DNA of 64,000 nt. Source: an uncultured Bacteroidia bacterium (GTDB lineage: Bacteria > Bacteroidota > Bacteroidia > Bacteroidales > UBA932). Below, one piece after another: positions 7,988 to 16,893 of the stretch (position 1 is its first letter; each line of letters opens with the position of its first letter). Position numbers and translations under genes: made by a program. Where the stretch lies: NCBI GenBank assembly GCA_902778105.1, contig CACYWN010000002.1, forward strand, positions 1 to 64,000, given 5' to 3'. Below the pieces are notes generated by a model. It worked only from the letters and a program-made list of their open reading frames with translations. It was not told the origin of the DNA and made no database searches.

Positions 7988-8401
7988 ATGCCGATTCACA
8001 GCGATATGGTATGGGACCCGCTCCGTCGCAAGAGCGTCTCTCTGACCCCCGAGGAGGAGGTCAGGCAGTGGTTCATTTCCGTTCTGGGTACGGGAATGAA
8101 GGTGCCCGAACACATGATGATGAGTGAGGTGGCATTGAAGTGGAACGGCCTGGATTACCGGGCCGACATCCTGGTCTATGACCGCAGCGCGCATCCGCTC
8201 CTCGTCGTCGAATGCAAGCGGCCGGAAGTGGAGCTGACGCAGGAAGTGGTGGACCAGGCACTTCGCTACAACAACGCGCTGGACGTGCGTTATATCGTGA
8301 TTACCAACGGGTTGAAAACCTTCATGTTCGAACGCGGACCGGAAGGTTTCACCTTCGTGGAAAAAGCACCGTTATGGGAGGAAATGCTATGTCGACGATA
8401 A
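7988..8401 (+). CDS. orphan type I restriction HsdR N-terminal domain protein
   Basis: This 137-residue protein consists of only the HsdR N-terminal nuclease-like domain. It shows SLTPEEEVRQWFI, then DILVYDRSAHPLLVVECKRPEVELTQEVVDQALRYN split across the core. The D and the E-x-K of VVECKR match a PD-(D/E)xK active site. No HsdM or HsdS gene is nearby, and proteins of this size are common single genes in Bacteroidetes, so it is probably not part of a restriction system. The start at 7988 follows a -7 box by 6 nt; ATG 8006 is an alternative. Its end overlaps the CCA-enzyme start by 13 nt, suggesting coupling. Confidence 0.82.
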   Translation: MPIHSDMVWDPLRRKSVSLTPEEEVRQWFISVLGTGMKVPEHMMMSEVALKWNGLDYRADILVYDRSAHPLLVVECKRPEVELTQEVVDQALRYNNALDVRYIVITNGLKTFMFERGPEGFTFVEKAPLWEEMLCRR

Positions 8402-9828
8402 CGAGCGGATATCTGGACGCACCGGTGTTCAAGCTGGTGTCGGACGTGGCGGCGGAACTCGGAGTACGCGCCTTCGTCATCGGCGGTTATGTCCGGGACT
8501 GCTTCCTGGGACGGCCGAATACCGACATCGACATCGTCGTGGAGGGAAGCGGAATCGCCCTGGCGGAAGCCGTGGCGGCGAAGGTCCATACGAATGTGAG
8601 CGTTTTCCGGAATTTCGGCACCGCCATGCTGCATTACAAGGGCATCGAGGTGGAATTCGTCGGCGCCAGGAAGGAGTCGTACCACCGCGATTCCCGGAAA
8701 CCCATCGTCGAGGACGGCACCCTGGAAGAGGACCAGCTCCGCAGGGATTTCACCATCAATGCGATGGCCTTCAGCCTGTGCAAGGAGGATTTCGGCGCCC
8801 TGGTCGATCCTTTCGGCGGCATCCGCGACCTTGCCTCCGGCATTATCCGGACCCCGCTCCAACCCGAACAAACCTACAGCGACGACCCTTTGCGCATGCT
8901 CCGTGCCATCCGTTTCGCCGCCCAGCTGTCCACCCCGGAGCATCCGTTCACCATCGTCCCGGAATCGCTGGCCGCGATGAAGGCGATGGCATCCCGGATG
9001 AAGATCCTGTCCTCCGAACGCATCGTGGAAGAAGTGAACAAGATGCTCCTCACCCGGAAGCCGTCCATGGCCTTCCGCCTGATGGACGACACCGGCCTGT
9101 TGGAACAGTTCCTTCCCCAGCTGGTGCAGCTCAAGGGTGTGGAAACCGTTGAAGGAAAGGGACATAAGGAGAATTTCTCCCATACGCTGCAGGTGCTTGA
9201 CAATGTGGCGGAAAGCGAAGTGGGGGAGCCCAACCTCTGGCTCCGCTGGGCTGCGCTCCTGCACGACATCGGCAAGCCGGCCTCCAAGCGTTATGCGCCC
9301 GGCCAGGGCTGGACTTTCCATGGGCACGAAGTCATCGGCGCCCGGATGGTCCCGAAGATCTTCCAGGGGCTGAAGATGCCCTTGAACGAGAAGATGAAGT
9401 ACGTGCAGAAACTGGTCGGCCTGCACCTGCGCCCCATCGCCCTCGTGGATGAGGAAGTGACCGATTCCGCCGTCCGCCGGCTCCTGTTCGATGCCGGCGA
9501 TGACATCGACGACCTCATGCTCCTGTGCCATGCCGACATCACGTCCAAGAACCCGGCGAAAGTGGCCCGCCTGCACCGGAACTTCGAACTGGTGAAGGAA
9601 AAGCTGGTGGAAGTGGAGGAGAAGGACAAGATCCGGAACTGGAAGAACCCCATCACCGGCGACTACGTGATGGAAGTCTTCGGCATCGAGCCCTGCAACC
9701 TCATCGGCCAGATCAAGGAAACGGTGAAAAACGCCATCCTGGACGGGTTGATTCCCAATGACTTCGAGGCGGCGGACCGCCTGATGCGGGAAAAGGCTGC
9801 CCAGCTGGGACTCACTCCCGTGAAATGA
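8389..9828 (+). CDS. cca: CCA tRNA nucleotidyltransferase with HD domain
   Basis: This 479-residue enzyme adds or repairs the 3' CCA of tRNAs, which the Lys tRNA genes in this window do not encode. The N-terminal class II nucleotidyltransferase head has GGYVRDCFLGR and DIDIVVEG, and the RRDFTINAMAF motif follows. A C-terminal HD phosphohydrolase domain contains LLHDIGKP. The start at 8389 is preceded by GGGAGG at a good distance; an in-frame ATG at 8374 is possible. Its stop overlaps the start of the Xer gene (ATGA). Family members in Bacteroidetes are sometimes called poly(A) polymerase, but the motifs do not distinguish the two. Confidence 0.92.
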   Translation: MSTITSGYLDAPVFKLVSDVAAELGVRAFVIGGYVRDCFLGRPNTDIDIVVEGSGIALAEAVAAKVHTNVSVFRNFGTAMLHYKGIEVEFVGARKESYHRDSRKPIVEDGTLEEDQLRRDFTINAMAFSLCKEDFGALVDPFGGIRDLASGIIRTPLQPEQTYSDDPLRMLRAIRFAAQLSTPEHPFTIVPESLAAMKAMASRMKILSSERIVEEVNKMLLTRKPSMAFRLMDDTGLLEQFLPQLVQLKGVETVEGKGHKENFSHTLQVLDNVAESEVGEPNLWLRWAALLHDIGKPASKRYAPGQGWTFHGHEVIGARMVPKIFQGLKMPLNEKMKYVQKLVGLHLRPIALVDEEVTDSAVRRLLFDAGDDIDDLMLLCHADITSKNPAKVARLHRNFELVKEKLVEVEEKDKIRNWKNPITGDYVMEVFGIEPCNLIGQIKETVKNAILDGLIPNDFEAADRLMREKAAQLGLTPVK

Positions 9829-10787
9829 TCGACGCCTTTATCGCATACCTCCGCGACATCCGGCGGTATTCGCCGCGGACGCAGGACATCTACCGGGATG
9901 TGCTGGAGGATTTCACGCGGTTCTGTGACGGGGACGTGGCGGCGTCGATGACTCCGTCCATGCTGCGGCAGTATGAGGCGGACCTGATGAACCGCGGGAT
10001 GAAGCCCCGTACTGTGCACCAGCACATGTCCGTACTGAGCAGTTTCTGCCGTTTCCTGATGCAGAAAGGTGTCCTGAAATCCAATCCCGCGCGTTCCGTC
10101 AAGCGTCCCAAGATGGAGAAGCGTCTGCCGGAATACTATCAGGAACGCTCGATGGATGAGTACTTTGCGGAGACGGAGCATTGGGCGGGGGAGGATGAAC
10201 TCGACATCCTCCGGAGTTATGGACCGGCGTCCCGGGACAAGTCGGCCGTGGAAATCTACCGGCACCGGCTCCGCCGTCTCATTATCAGTCTCCTGTACGG
10301 GACCGGCATCCGGCGGGCGGAACTCATCGGCCTGAAAGCAGGCTCGTTCGATCCGTCCAGGCAGGTACTCCGGGTGCTTGGGAAAGGAGATAAAATGCGG
10401 GAAATTCCGGTTATCCCTTCACTTTGTCACGAAATTTGTTTATATTTACAAGCAGTTGAGTCGATGAGAGGGGGCGCAAGCCCTGCGGACGGACCGCTCC
10501 TCGTGACGGAAAAGGGCCGTGCCCTGTATCCGGAATATGTGGACCGGGCCGTGAAGACGGAACTCGACGGGTACGGCATCACCGGGAGGAAATCCCCCCA
10601 TGTGCTCAGGCATTCGGTCGCCACGGCCCTCCTGGACGACGGTGCCGACCTGAACTCCATCAAGGAGATGCTCGGACACGCGTCCCTCGCCGCCACGCAG
10701 GTGTACACGCACAACTCCGTCGACCGGCTGAAAAAAGTGTATAACAACGCCCATCCCAGGGCAAAAAACGGAGGCTCAAATGATTAA
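9825..10787 (+). CDS. xerC: tyrosine recombinase XerC/XerD-type
   Basis: This 320-residue tyrosine recombinase probably resolves chromosome dimers. An N-terminal SAM-like core-binding domain (residues 1-90) precedes the catalytic domain. Catalytic residues are visible: Arg in GIRRAEL near 162, HxxR at 259-262, His at about 285 (LGHAS) and the nucleophile Tyr at about 294 (QVYTH). The 4-nt overlap with cca and 8-nt overlap with the hibernation-factor gene place it in a housekeeping operon, not on a mobile element. The choice between XerC and XerD is by context only. Confidence 0.88.
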   Translation: MIDAFIAYLRDIRRYSPRTQDIYRDVLEDFTRFCDGDVAASMTPSMLRQYEADLMNRGMKPRTVHQHMSVLSSFCRFLMQKGVLKSNPARSVKRPKMEKRLPEYYQERSMDEYFAETEHWAGEDELDILRSYGPASRDKSAVEIYRHRLRRLIISLLYGTGIRRAELIGLKAGSFDPSRQVLRVLGKGDKMREIPVIPSLCHEICLYLQAVESMRGGASPADGPLLVTEKGRALYPEYVDRAVKTELDGYGITGRKSPHVLRHSVATALLDDGADLNSIKEMLGHASLAATQVYTHNSVDRLKKVYNNAHPRAKNGGSND

Positions 10788-11070
10788 TGTGAAGTCCCTG
10801 AAGTTCGATGCAGACCAGAAGCTGCTCGACTATGTGGAGAAGAAAGTCGGAAAGATCGAGAAGTTCTTCGACAACCTCGGCGACATCGACGTCACCCTCT
10901 CCCTGTCCCCGGAACCCGACAACAAGAACGTCCGGCTCCAGACCCGTTTCCCCGGTGAAGACCTCGTGATCGAGCGCAACGCCAAGACCTTCGAAGAAGC
11001 CGTTACCGAGGCGGTGGACGCGATGAAGGAGAAGATCGTTCGCGCCAAGGAGAAGAGATTCGACAAATAA
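10780..11070 (+). CDS. hpf: ribosome hibernation promoting factor (HPF/RaiA family)
   Basis: This 96-residue protein is the short HPF form that binds the 30S decoding region and silences ribosomes during starvation. It begins MINVKSLKFDADQ, has the family segment VTLSLSPEPDN and ends in a basic tail. Its start lies within the last 8 nt of the Xer gene, an arrangement well known in Bacteroides. A strong terminator at 11088-11115 follows. Confidence 0.93.
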   Translation: MINVKSLKFDADQKLLDYVEKKVGKIEKFFDNLGDIDVTLSLSPEPDNKNVRLQTRFPGEDLVIERNAKTFEEAVTEAVDAMKEKIVRAKEKRFDK

Positions 11071-11087
11071 TCCTTTGAAAACCTTTC

Positions 11088-11115
11088 AGGCGGCCGCTTT
11101 TGGCCGCCTTTTTTT
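11088..11115 (+). terminator. terminator after hpf
   Basis: AGGCGGCC and GGCCGCCT form an 8-bp GC stem with a GCTTTT loop and a seven-T tail. The -7 box of the next gene begins 2 nt later. Confidence 0.9.
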
Positions 11116-11116
11116 G

Positions 11117-11124
11117 TATATTTG
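11117..11124 (+). promoter_or_regulatory. -7 box for the second GH3 gene
   Basis: TATATTTG lies 35 nt before the ATG at 11160 and directly abuts the upstream terminator. No clear -33 box is seen. Confidence 0.5.
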
Positions 11125-11159
11125 TAAGATTGTTAACCGTATACAGAAACCGCTTGCCG

Positions 11160-13406
11160 ATGAACCGTCCTGCTTTCCTTTTCTGCCTCGCCCTTGTTGC
11201 CGTTGCTTGCGGGCAGGCTCCCCAGAAGAAGTCGAACCTTCCCGTCTATCTGGACGACGCCCAGCCGCTGGAAGCGCGGGTGGATGACGCTTTTTCCCGG
11301 ATGACCCTCGACGAAAAGATCGCGATGGTCCACGCCCAGTCCAAATTCAGTTCTCCCGGCGTTCCGCGCCTGGGTATCCCCGAGGTCTGGTGTACCGACG
11401 GTCCCCATGGCATCCGGGCGGAAGTCCTGTGGGACGAATGGGACCAGGCCGGATGGACCAACGATTCCATCACGGCGTTCCCGGCCCTGAGCGGCCTTGC
11501 AGCGACCTGGGACCGCGAGCTCTCCCGGCTCTATGGCAAGAGCATTGGCGAGGAGGCGCGTTACCGGAACAAAACCGTCCTGCTGGGTCCTGGCGTGAAT
11601 ATCTACCGTTTTCCGCTGAACGGCCGCAATTTCGAATATATGGGCGAGGATCCGTACCTCGCCGGCGAGATGGTCGTCCCCTATGTGGAAGGCGTACAGT
11701 CCAACGGTGTTGCCGTGTGCGTGAAGCATTATGCGCTGAACAACAGCGAGGTGAACCGACACGTTGCGAACACCATCGTGGACGACCGGACGCTCTATGA
11801 GATTTATCTCCCGGCTTTCAAGGCGGCCGTGCAGAAGGGCCACGCCTGGTCCGTCATGGCGGCTTACAATCTGTATAACAACGAGCATCTGTGCTCCAAC
11901 GAGGTCCTCCTGGACAAGATCCTCCGCGGGGAGTGGGGCTTCGACGGGGTTGTCATCAGCGACTGGGGCGGCGTGCATAACACCCTCCAGACCGCAAAGC
12001 ACGGAGTGGACCTGGAGTACGGTTCCTGGACCGACGGTCTCACCATGGGCAAGACCAATGCCTATGACAGTTACTTCCTGGCGAACCCCTATAAGGAGGC
12101 CATCCGGAAGGGCGAGATTGGCACAGAGGAACTTGACGCCCGTGTGAAGCGCATCCTGCGCCTCATTTTCCGCACCTCCATGGACCGCAACCGTCCTTTC
12201 GGCAGCCAGACCTCGCCGGAACACTATGCCGCGGCGCGCAAGATTGGTGCTGAATCCATCGTCCTTCTCAAGAATGACAGCGGTATCCTGCCGATGGCGG
12301 CCGATCCGAAGAAGATCGTCGTGGTGGGCGAGAACGCCGTGAAGATGATGACGGTGGGCGGCGGATCCTCCTCGCTCAAGGCGAAATTGGAGGTCTCTCC
12401 ACTGGACGGTATCAAGGCTCGCTGGCCCGAGGCCGAGGTCATCTGGGAGCGCGGTTATGTGGGGGACATCGGAACGGATTACAACGGCGTTTCTACCGGT
12501 CAGGACCTCCGGGAAGGCCGCAGTGCCTCGGCGCTCGTCGCCGATGCGGTGAAAGCAGTGGAAGGGGCTGATTATGTGATTTTCATCGGCGGACTGAACA
12601 AGGCCGACAACCAGGATGCCGAGGGCCTGGACCGCCTCCAGTACGGTCTTCCGTACAACCAGGATGCCGTGATCGAGGCGCTTGCCGCCGCCACGGACAA
12701 GCTCGTCGTCGTCAACATTTCCGGCAACGCCGTGGCGATGCCGTGGGTGGAGAAGGTTCCCGCCATCGTCCAGGACTGGTACCTGGGCACGCAGGCAGGA
12801 CATTCCCTGGCCGATGTGCTTTCCGGCGATGTGAACCCTTCCGGGCATCTTCCTTTCACCATCCCGGTCTCCTATGCCGACAATCCGGTCCAGACCGAGG
12901 CGCAGTATCCCGGTATCCTTCGTGATACGATGCTTGACGGTCTGCCGGTACTGGATATGGAGTATACCGAGGGCATCTATGTGGGTTACCGTTGGTACGA
13001 CCTGCACGGCGGCGTCCTCTTCCCGTTCGGCCATGGCCTGAGCTATACGACCTTTGAGTTCGGCGAACCGACTCTGAGCAAGAAGTCGATGAAGGAAGAC
13101 GGAACCGTGACGGTGACCGTCCCGGTGAAGAACACGGGCTCCGTGGCGGGCTCCGAGGTAGTCCAGCTGTACATCGCTGACGTGGAGGCCTCCGTGGGCC
13201 GTCCCGCCAAGGAACTCAAGGGCTTCGCCAAGGTGGCACTGGAACCGGGCCAGAAGGCCGATGTAGCGTTCACCATCGACAAGGATGCGCTGAGTTTCTT
13301 CGATGCCGAAAAACATGCCTGGGTGGCCGAGAAGGGCCTCTTCCGGGCGCTGGTCGCCGCCTCGGCGCAGGATATCCGTGGGACCGTGGAATTTGAGTTG
13401 AAATAG
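11160..13406 (+). CDS. glycoside hydrolase family 3 beta-glycosidase, lipoprotein
   Basis: This 748-residue GH3 enzyme is distinct from the first one: it has the short N-terminal entry WCTDGPHGIR and a KHYALNNSE motif instead of KHFMGYG. The start at 11160 gives a lipoprotein signal ending AVACGQ. The nucleophile Asp is in VISDWGG at about residue 268. A C-terminal GH3 domain and a FnIII-like domain with FGHGLSYTTFEF follow. It likely cleaves beta-glucosides or xylosides at the cell surface or in the periplasm. Its stop codon shares one base with the GTG start of holA, so the two may be translated together although they are functionally unrelated. Confidence 0.9.
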   Translation: MNRPAFLFCLALVAVACGQAPQKKSNLPVYLDDAQPLEARVDDAFSRMTLDEKIAMVHAQSKFSSPGVPRLGIPEVWCTDGPHGIRAEVLWDEWDQAGWTNDSITAFPALSGLAATWDRELSRLYGKSIGEEARYRNKTVLLGPGVNIYRFPLNGRNFEYMGEDPYLAGEMVVPYVEGVQSNGVAVCVKHYALNNSEVNRHVANTIVDDRTLYEIYLPAFKAAVQKGHAWSVMAAYNLYNNEHLCSNEVLLDKILRGEWGFDGVVISDWGGVHNTLQTAKHGVDLEYGSWTDGLTMGKTNAYDSYFLANPYKEAIRKGEIGTEELDARVKRILRLIFRTSMDRNRPFGSQTSPEHYAAARKIGAESIVLLKNDSGILPMAADPKKIVVVGENAVKMMTVGGGSSSLKAKLEVSPLDGIKARWPEAEVIWERGYVGDIGTDYNGVSTGQDLREGRSASALVADAVKAVEGADYVIFIGGLNKADNQDAEGLDRLQYGLPYNQDAVIEALAAATDKLVVVNISGNAVAMPWVEKVPAIVQDWYLGTQAGHSLADVLSGDVNPSGHLPFTIPVSYADNPVQTEAQYPGILRDTMLDGLPVLDMEYTEGIYVGYRWYDLHGGVLFPFGHGLSYTTFEFGEPTLSKKSMKEDGTVTVTVPVKNTGSVAGSEVVQLYIADVEASVGRPAKELKGFAKVALEPGQKADVAFTIDKDALSFFDAEKHAWVAEKGLFRALVAASAQDIRGTVEFELK

Positions 13407-14452
13407 TGGCAGAAAAAAAATCATATGTGGAGACGGACCGGCAGGTCCGGAATCTCATCGAAGAGATCAAGGCGGGTGTCTTCAAGCCGATATATCTTCT
13501 GATGGGGGAGGAACCCTATTACCCGGAACTGGTGTGCCAGGCCATCATCGACAACTGCCTGCAGGACTGGGAGAAGGACTTCAATGAAACCATCTGTTAC
13601 GGGGCCGACGTGGACGCCGACACCGTGATCACGGCCGCCCGCCGCTTCCCGATGATGGCGGACCGGCAGTTGGTTGTCGTAAAGGAAGCCCAGTCGATGA
13701 AGACGCTGGAGGACCTGGCCCTCTATTGCCAGAAACCCCTGGACTCCACCGTCTTAGTGCTTTTGATGCACGGTGCGCGGGCGGACAAGCGCAGGGCCCT
13801 TTACAAGGAGGTCCTGAAGCAGGGGGTGGTCGTTGATTCGCTCCCGCTCAAAGATTATGAGGCGGAAAAATGGGTTTCCGCCTATTACGGCGAACGTGGT
13901 CTCCAAATCGATCCGGAAGCCGTGCGGCTGCTGGTGGAAGCGGCCGGTACCGACCTGGGCAAGATAGCCGTGGAAACGGAAAAGATGCTCAAGAACCTGC
14001 CGGAAGGGGTCAGCGACATCACGCCGGAGGACATCGAGAAGAATGTGGGCATCAGCCGGCAGTTCAGCGTGTTTGAACTGACGAAGGCCCTCTCTTACAA
14101 GGATGCCCCCCGGGCCGTGAAGGTCGCCCGCTATCTGGGGGAAGCCCCCAAGTTCTTCCTGCCGATGACCGTCAGCGCCCTTTTCCTGCATTTCCAGCGG
14201 ATTCTCAAGTACAATGCCCTCCTCCAGTCCGGCCAGGGCGGGGACAGCGCTATGAAGGCCAAGGTCCTGGGCGTGAACCCTTATTTCTTCAAGGAATACG
14301 ACGCGGCTGTCCGGAATTATCCGATCCGGAAATCGATGCAGGTGATCTCCCTCCTGAACGAGTATGACTTCAAGGGAAAAGGCGGCGACGCCGGTGAGGC
14401 CACCCCAGGGGAACTCCTGGTGGAATTGACGACGAAGATTTTGAATATTTGA
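13406..14452 (+). CDS. holA: DNA polymerase III subunit delta
   Basis: This 348-residue protein has the HolA pattern: an N-terminal AAA-like region with KPIYLLMGEEPYYPE and a middle segment ADKRRALYKEVLKQG. The helical collar at the C-terminus begins near FSVFELTKALSYKD. It is part of the clamp loader that opens the sliding clamp. The GTG start at 13406 overlaps the stop of the GH3 gene (taGTG); no ATG lies at a better place. Sequence conservation is low in this family, but order and length agree. Confidence 0.88.
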   Translation: MAEKKSYVETDRQVRNLIEEIKAGVFKPIYLLMGEEPYYPELVCQAIIDNCLQDWEKDFNETICYGADVDADTVITAARRFPMMADRQLVVVKEAQSMKTLEDLALYCQKPLDSTVLVLLMHGARADKRRALYKEVLKQGVVVDSLPLKDYEAEKWVSAYYGERGLQIDPEAVRLLVEAAGTDLGKIAVETEKMLKNLPEGVSDITPEDIEKNVGISRQFSVFELTKALSYKDAPRAVKVARYLGEAPKFFLPMTVSALFLHFQRILKYNALLQSGQGGDSAMKAKVLGVNPYFFKEYDAAVRNYPIRKSMQVISLLNEYDFKGKGGDAGEATPGELLVELTTKILNI

Positions 14453-14462
14453 TATATTATTA

Positions 14463-14492
14463 TTGTAATTCAATAAATTCTTTCTATATTTG
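14463..14492 (+). promoter_or_regulatory. promoter of the ABC exporter genes
   Basis: A TTG (14463-14465), 19 nt, and the -7 box TATATTTG (14485-14492) lie 17 nt before the ATG at 14510. Confidence 0.6.
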
Positions 14493-14509
14493 CTGAAAAC
14501 TAAGCAACG

Positions 14510-15367
14510 ATGTCCATCATTGAAGTCAAACAAGTGAGCAAACGCTTCGGGGAAAAGGTCGCCTTGGACAAGGTGACGCTTTCCATCCCCGAAGGGAAAA
14601 TCTTCGGCCTGCTGGGGCCGAACGGGGCGGGCAAGTCCACCCTGATCCGGATCATCAACCGTATCACCCTCGCCTCGGAAGGAGAGGTCCTGTTCCAGGG
14701 GCATCCCATCACGGCCGAGGATGTCGCCCATATCGGTTACCTGCCGGAAGAGCGCGGCCTGTACCGCAAGATGAAGGTCGGCGACCAGGCGATGTACCTC
14801 GCCCAGCTGCGGGGGATGTCCTCCCGCGAAGCCGCCTATGAACTGAAACAGTGGTTTGTCCGCTTCGGCATCCAGGACTGGTGGAACAAGAAGGTGGAGG
14901 AACTCTCCAAGGGCATGGCCCAGAAGGTCCAGTTCATCACCACCGTGGTGCACAAGCCGTCCCTGATGATCCTGGACGAGCCTTTCTCCGGCTTCGATCC
15001 GGTCAATGCGGACCTGATCCGCAAGGAAATCCTCCGGCTGAAGGACGAGGGGGCCACCATCATCCTTTCCACCCACAACATGGAGTCGGTGGAGGAGCTC
15101 TGCGACGAGATCGCCCTGCTGAACAAGGCCAAACTTGTGATCACCGGCGGTACGGATGACATCCGTCACCGTTTCGGCGAGGACAACGTGGAGATCGAGT
15201 ACACGGAGGACTACGTCCGCAAGACCGAGGTGGTTTCCCGCGAGAAGGCCTCCGCACGCCTGACGGAGCTCATCGAAGGAGGCATCCGCATCAACGCGTA
15301 CCGGGAACTCGTTCCGCGCATGAACGACATCTTTATCAAACTCGTAACGGAAGGGGAGGACCAGTAG
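14510..15367 (+). CDS. ABC transporter ATP-binding protein (NatA-like)
   Basis: This 285-residue ATPase has Walker A GPNGAGKST, the signature ELSKGMAQK and Walker B LMILDEPFSGFD. A C-terminal DUF4162-type extension (about residues 210-285) is typical of the NatA/YhaQ type. It works with the permease gene that starts one base after its stop. The family includes sodium and drug exporters; the substrate is not known here. Confidence 0.9.
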   Translation: MSIIEVKQVSKRFGEKVALDKVTLSIPEGKIFGLLGPNGAGKSTLIRIINRITLASEGEVLFQGHPITAEDVAHIGYLPEERGLYRKMKVGDQAMYLAQLRGMSSREAAYELKQWFVRFGIQDWWNKKVEELSKGMAQKVQFITTVVHKPSLMILDEPFSGFDPVNADLIRKEILRLKDEGATIILSTHNMESVEELCDEIALLNKAKLVITGGTDDIRHRFGEDNVEIEYTEDYVRKTEVVSREKASARLTELIEGGIRINAYRELVPRMNDIFIKLVTEGEDQ

Positions 15368-15368
15368 T

Positions 15369-16757
15369 ATGGATTTCAAGAAATTAGGCATCATCATCGA
15401 GCGGGAATACCTGAACAAGGTCAAGAAAAAGTCATTCCTCCTGACCACCTTCGGTGTCCCCATCCTGTTCGCCGCCATGTATGCGGTGATGATCTTCATC
15501 ATGCTCCGGACCGAAGGCGATTCCAAGCGGATCGCAGTCATCGACAACTCCGGCATCGTGATGGAGAAACTCGAGAACACCAAGCAGCTTACCTTCACGC
15601 AGCTGGACGAGAAGGATCCGGAAGCGGTGAAGAACAACCTCTCCGACATTGACGCGGACATCCTCCTGTACATTTCCCCGCTGGACAGCGCCACCAAGTC
15701 GGTGACGGCGACCACCTATGCCGACAAGCCGATGGGCATGGAGACGGCCGAAGTAATCGAAAACCGCATCAACGACGCCGTGGAGGCCTACCGGATCGAT
15801 TCCTACGGGATCGAGGGACTGGACCAGATCCTGGCCGACGTGCATTCCAACATCCATCTTACTTCCTACACGGTGGATGAGAAGGGCAAGGAGACCATCT
15901 CCCAGAGCGAGGTGTACATGATCATCTCGATGCTGCTCGCCATGGGCCTGTACATGTTCATCGCCATCTTCAGCGGCATGGTGATGTCTTCCGTCATCGA
16001 GGAGAAGTCCTCCCGCGTGGTGGAAGTCCTCGTTTCTTCCGTCAAGTCCACGGAGCTGATGTTCGGCAAGATTATCGGCGTGGCCCTGGTGGCCCTGACC
16101 CAGTTCCTGCTGTGGATCGTCCTGACGGTCCTGATCATCGGCATCATCGGCGGTGTGGTCGGCATGGACAAGCTGACCGGCGGCATGGATTCCTCCCAGA
16201 TGGAGCAGATCCAGGAAATGTCCACGATGGGCACCGGTATGGGCAATACGCTTGACTTGCAGGCGCTGACGGATACCACCGCCGTGGCGGAAGGTCCGAC
16301 CGGCATGCAGGCAATCCTGGGCACGCTGAGCTCCCTGAACTATACGCAGATCTTCGTTTCCTTCTTCCTGTTCTTCATCTTCGGCTACCTGCTGTACGCG
16401 TCGCTGTTCGCGGCCATCGGCTCGGCCGTGGAGAATGAGGCGGATACCCAGCAGCTGCAGATCCCGGTCACGATTCCGCTTCTCATCGGCTTCTTCGTGG
16501 CCTTCTATGCCTTCCGTTCGCCGGAAAGTTCGCTGGTATGGTGGTTCTCGATGATCCCGTTCACCTCTCCGATCGTGATGCTTGCCCGCATTCCTTTCGG
16601 CGTGGCCACCTGGGAACTCGTCCTCTCCATCGGACTGCTGATCCTCACCTTTGTCGCCTGCGCCTGGGTCTCCGCCAAGATCTACAAGGTGGGTATCCTG
16701 ATGTACGGTAAGAAATCGACCTTCAAAGACCTTTGGAAATGGCTAAAGCAAAGCTGA
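15369..16757 (+). CDS. ABC transporter permease (ABC-2/NatB-like)
   Basis: This 462-residue membrane protein has one N-terminal membrane helix (about residues 22-45), a large extracytoplasmic domain (about 45-180) and five or six helices afterwards. That is the ABC2_membrane_3 layout. It includes MVMSSVIEEKSSRVVEVLVSS in the coupling region. It is paired with the NatA-like ATPase immediately upstream. The stop codon lies inside the first arm of a 12-bp hairpin. Confidence 0.87.
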   Translation: MDFKKLGIIIEREYLNKVKKKSFLLTTFGVPILFAAMYAVMIFIMLRTEGDSKRIAVIDNSGIVMEKLENTKQLTFTQLDEKDPEAVKNNLSDIDADILLYISPLDSATKSVTATTYADKPMGMETAEVIENRINDAVEAYRIDSYGIEGLDQILADVHSNIHLTSYTVDEKGKETISQSEVYMIISMLLAMGLYMFIAIFSGMVMSSVIEEKSSRVVEVLVSSVKSTELMFGKIIGVALVALTQFLLWIVLTVLIIGIIGGVVGMDKLTGGMDSSQMEQIQEMSTMGTGMGNTLDLQALTDTTAVAEGPTGMQAILGTLSSLNYTQIFVSFFLFFIFGYLLYASLFAAIGSAVENEADTQQLQIPVTIPLLIGFFVAFYAFRSPESSLVWWFSMIPFTSPIVMLARIPFGVATWELVLSIGLLILTFVACAWVSAKIYKVGILMYGKKSTFKDLWKWLKQS

Positions 16758-16847
16758 TCCCAGCTTTGCTTTCGCTACCCCTCAGGCCGCAGGCGGCCAG
16801 CTCCCCCGGGGAGCGTCACCCACCTTCCGTCCTCCCTCTCCGGGAGG
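16745..16847. repeat. cluster of four GC-rich hairpins (REP-like, first may act as terminator)
   Basis: Four inverted repeats lie in 103 nt. They are a 12-bp stem AAAGCAAAGCTG/CAGCTTTGCTTT (16745-16772, overlapping the permease stop), GGCCGC/GCGGCC (16785-16798), GCTCCCC/GGGGAGC (16800-16814) and CCTCCC/GGGAGG (16831-16847). The first could terminate the exporter transcript, though its T tract is short. The other three have no clear role and look like an extragenic palindromic element. Confidence 0.6.
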
Positions 16848-16893
16848 AAACTGTCGCCAGCAAGTGGCTCCGAAATAAGGAAATTTGTTTATT

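Noticed and set aside
7988-8401. Part of a type I restriction-modification locus.
   Set aside because: No methylase or specificity gene is present and the protein lacks the helicase domains of HsdR.
9825-10787. The Xer-type gene as the integrase of the ssrA islet.
   Set aside because: It is 24 kb away, overlaps cca and hpf in a housekeeping operon, and has the length and motifs of a chromosome-dimer resolvase.
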